Assembly (NCBI RefSeq): GCF_009821115.1
Contig: NZ_VYTY01000009.1
Coordinates: forward strand, 82,432 to 146,431
Reading direction: 5' to 3'
DNA from: Nitrincola alkalisediminis
Lineage (GTDB): Bacteria > Pseudomonadota > Gammaproteobacteria > Pseudomonadales > Balneatricaceae
Length of the DNA stretch: 64,000 nt
Shown here: positions 63,885 to 64,000 of the stretch, in pieces
How positions within the stretch are numbered: position 1 is the first letter of the stretch
Layout of the letters: the number at the start of each line of letters is the position of its first letter
Translations under genes and position numbers: made by a program
The notes under the pieces: model-generated
What the model saw: the letters and a program-made list of their open reading frames with translations, nothing else
What the model was told of the DNA's origin: nothing
Databases searched by the model: none

Positions 63885-64000
63885 TCATGAAACCCCGCAT
63901 GTCTCTAAGACTTGCGATAAATACTCTCGACTCATCGCTGCCTTCTTTCGCTTCCTTTGAATGCCTGCTTTAAAGGTCTTTTCACTTTTCAAGAAGTTCA
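63885..64000 (-). CDS. C-terminus of an unidentified gene cut by window edge
   Basis: An open frame enters from the right edge and ends with TGA at 63885-63887. The 37 visible residues (NFLKSEKTFKAGIQRKRKKA, then AMSREYLSQVLETCGVS) are basic and helical and look like a genuine protein end. The gap of 233 bases to the hydrolase start is AT-rich and without features. The family cannot be named. Confidence 0.5.
   Translation of the reverse strand, partial: NFLKSEKTFKAGIQRKRKKAAMSREYLSQVLETCGVS

Noticed and set aside
1..64000. tRNA or rRNA genes
   Set aside because: No cloverleaf-like or rRNA-like sequence was noticed in the intergenic regions.

Overview
The window looks like chromosome of a Gram-negative, probably marine gammaproteobacterium. 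The reasons are a complete type II secretion (T2SS) core with gammaproteobacterial architecture, a lipidated secretin, a dTDP-rhamnose pathway and intergenic repeats of a kind seen in Oceanospirillales-like genomes. The exact genus cannot be named from sequence alone. Most genes lie on the minus strand.

Region 1 (1-18,000) is a leftward T2SS locus: CAP-domain protein, S8 protease, gspE, gspF, gspG, gspH, gspI, gspJ, gspK, gspL, gspM, a GspC-like gene, a GLUG-repeat protein, gspD and a truncated membrane protein. Most gsp junctions overlap or nearly touch. Three putative exported proteins (CAP, subtilase, GLUG) are built into the same locus, and the protease stop codon overlaps the gspE start.

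Region 2 (18,000-28,100) holds three more exported proteins (a two-domain 450-aa protein, a Kelch-like tandem duplicate and a delta-60-repeat protein), two near-identical 125-aa secreted proteins, a Fic protein with an N-terminal winged helix and an unusual active site, and a beta-CASP metallo-beta-lactamase nuclease. Six exported proteins from regions 1 and 2, otherwise unrelated, end in the same short tail: a basic cluster followed by G-[LM]-P-x-W-L or a close variant and a few final residues. I know no named sorting signal with this form. It is the best candidate here for an undescribed system: a T2SS-linked C-terminal targeting or anchoring tag.

Region 3 (28,100-29,360) is a HepT/MntA toxin-antitoxin pair followed by a 500-bp gene-free stretch with a hairpin-bearing dispersed repeat and a short tandem repeat. 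It looks like an island boundary.

Region 4 (29,360-64,000) is a large leftward surface-polysaccharide locus. It has glmM, glmS and a GlmU lacking its acetyltransferase half; ugd; rmlB, rmlD, rmlA and rmlC; a possible CMP-ulosonic-acid branch (DRE-TIM aldolase, cytidylyltransferase, HAD phosphatase); several glycosyltransferases, including a 1682-aa multi-enzyme fusion; two tandem TupA-like ATP-grasp ligases with an SGNH and an alpha/beta hydrolase; and two coiled-coil proteins. Seven of its proteins share a 'WYL..YPDV..PL.HYL..G..EGR' module, mostly as a tandem pair, which probably ties the assembly machinery together. No flippase, polymerase or ABC exporter is visible, so the export route must be encoded elsewhere.
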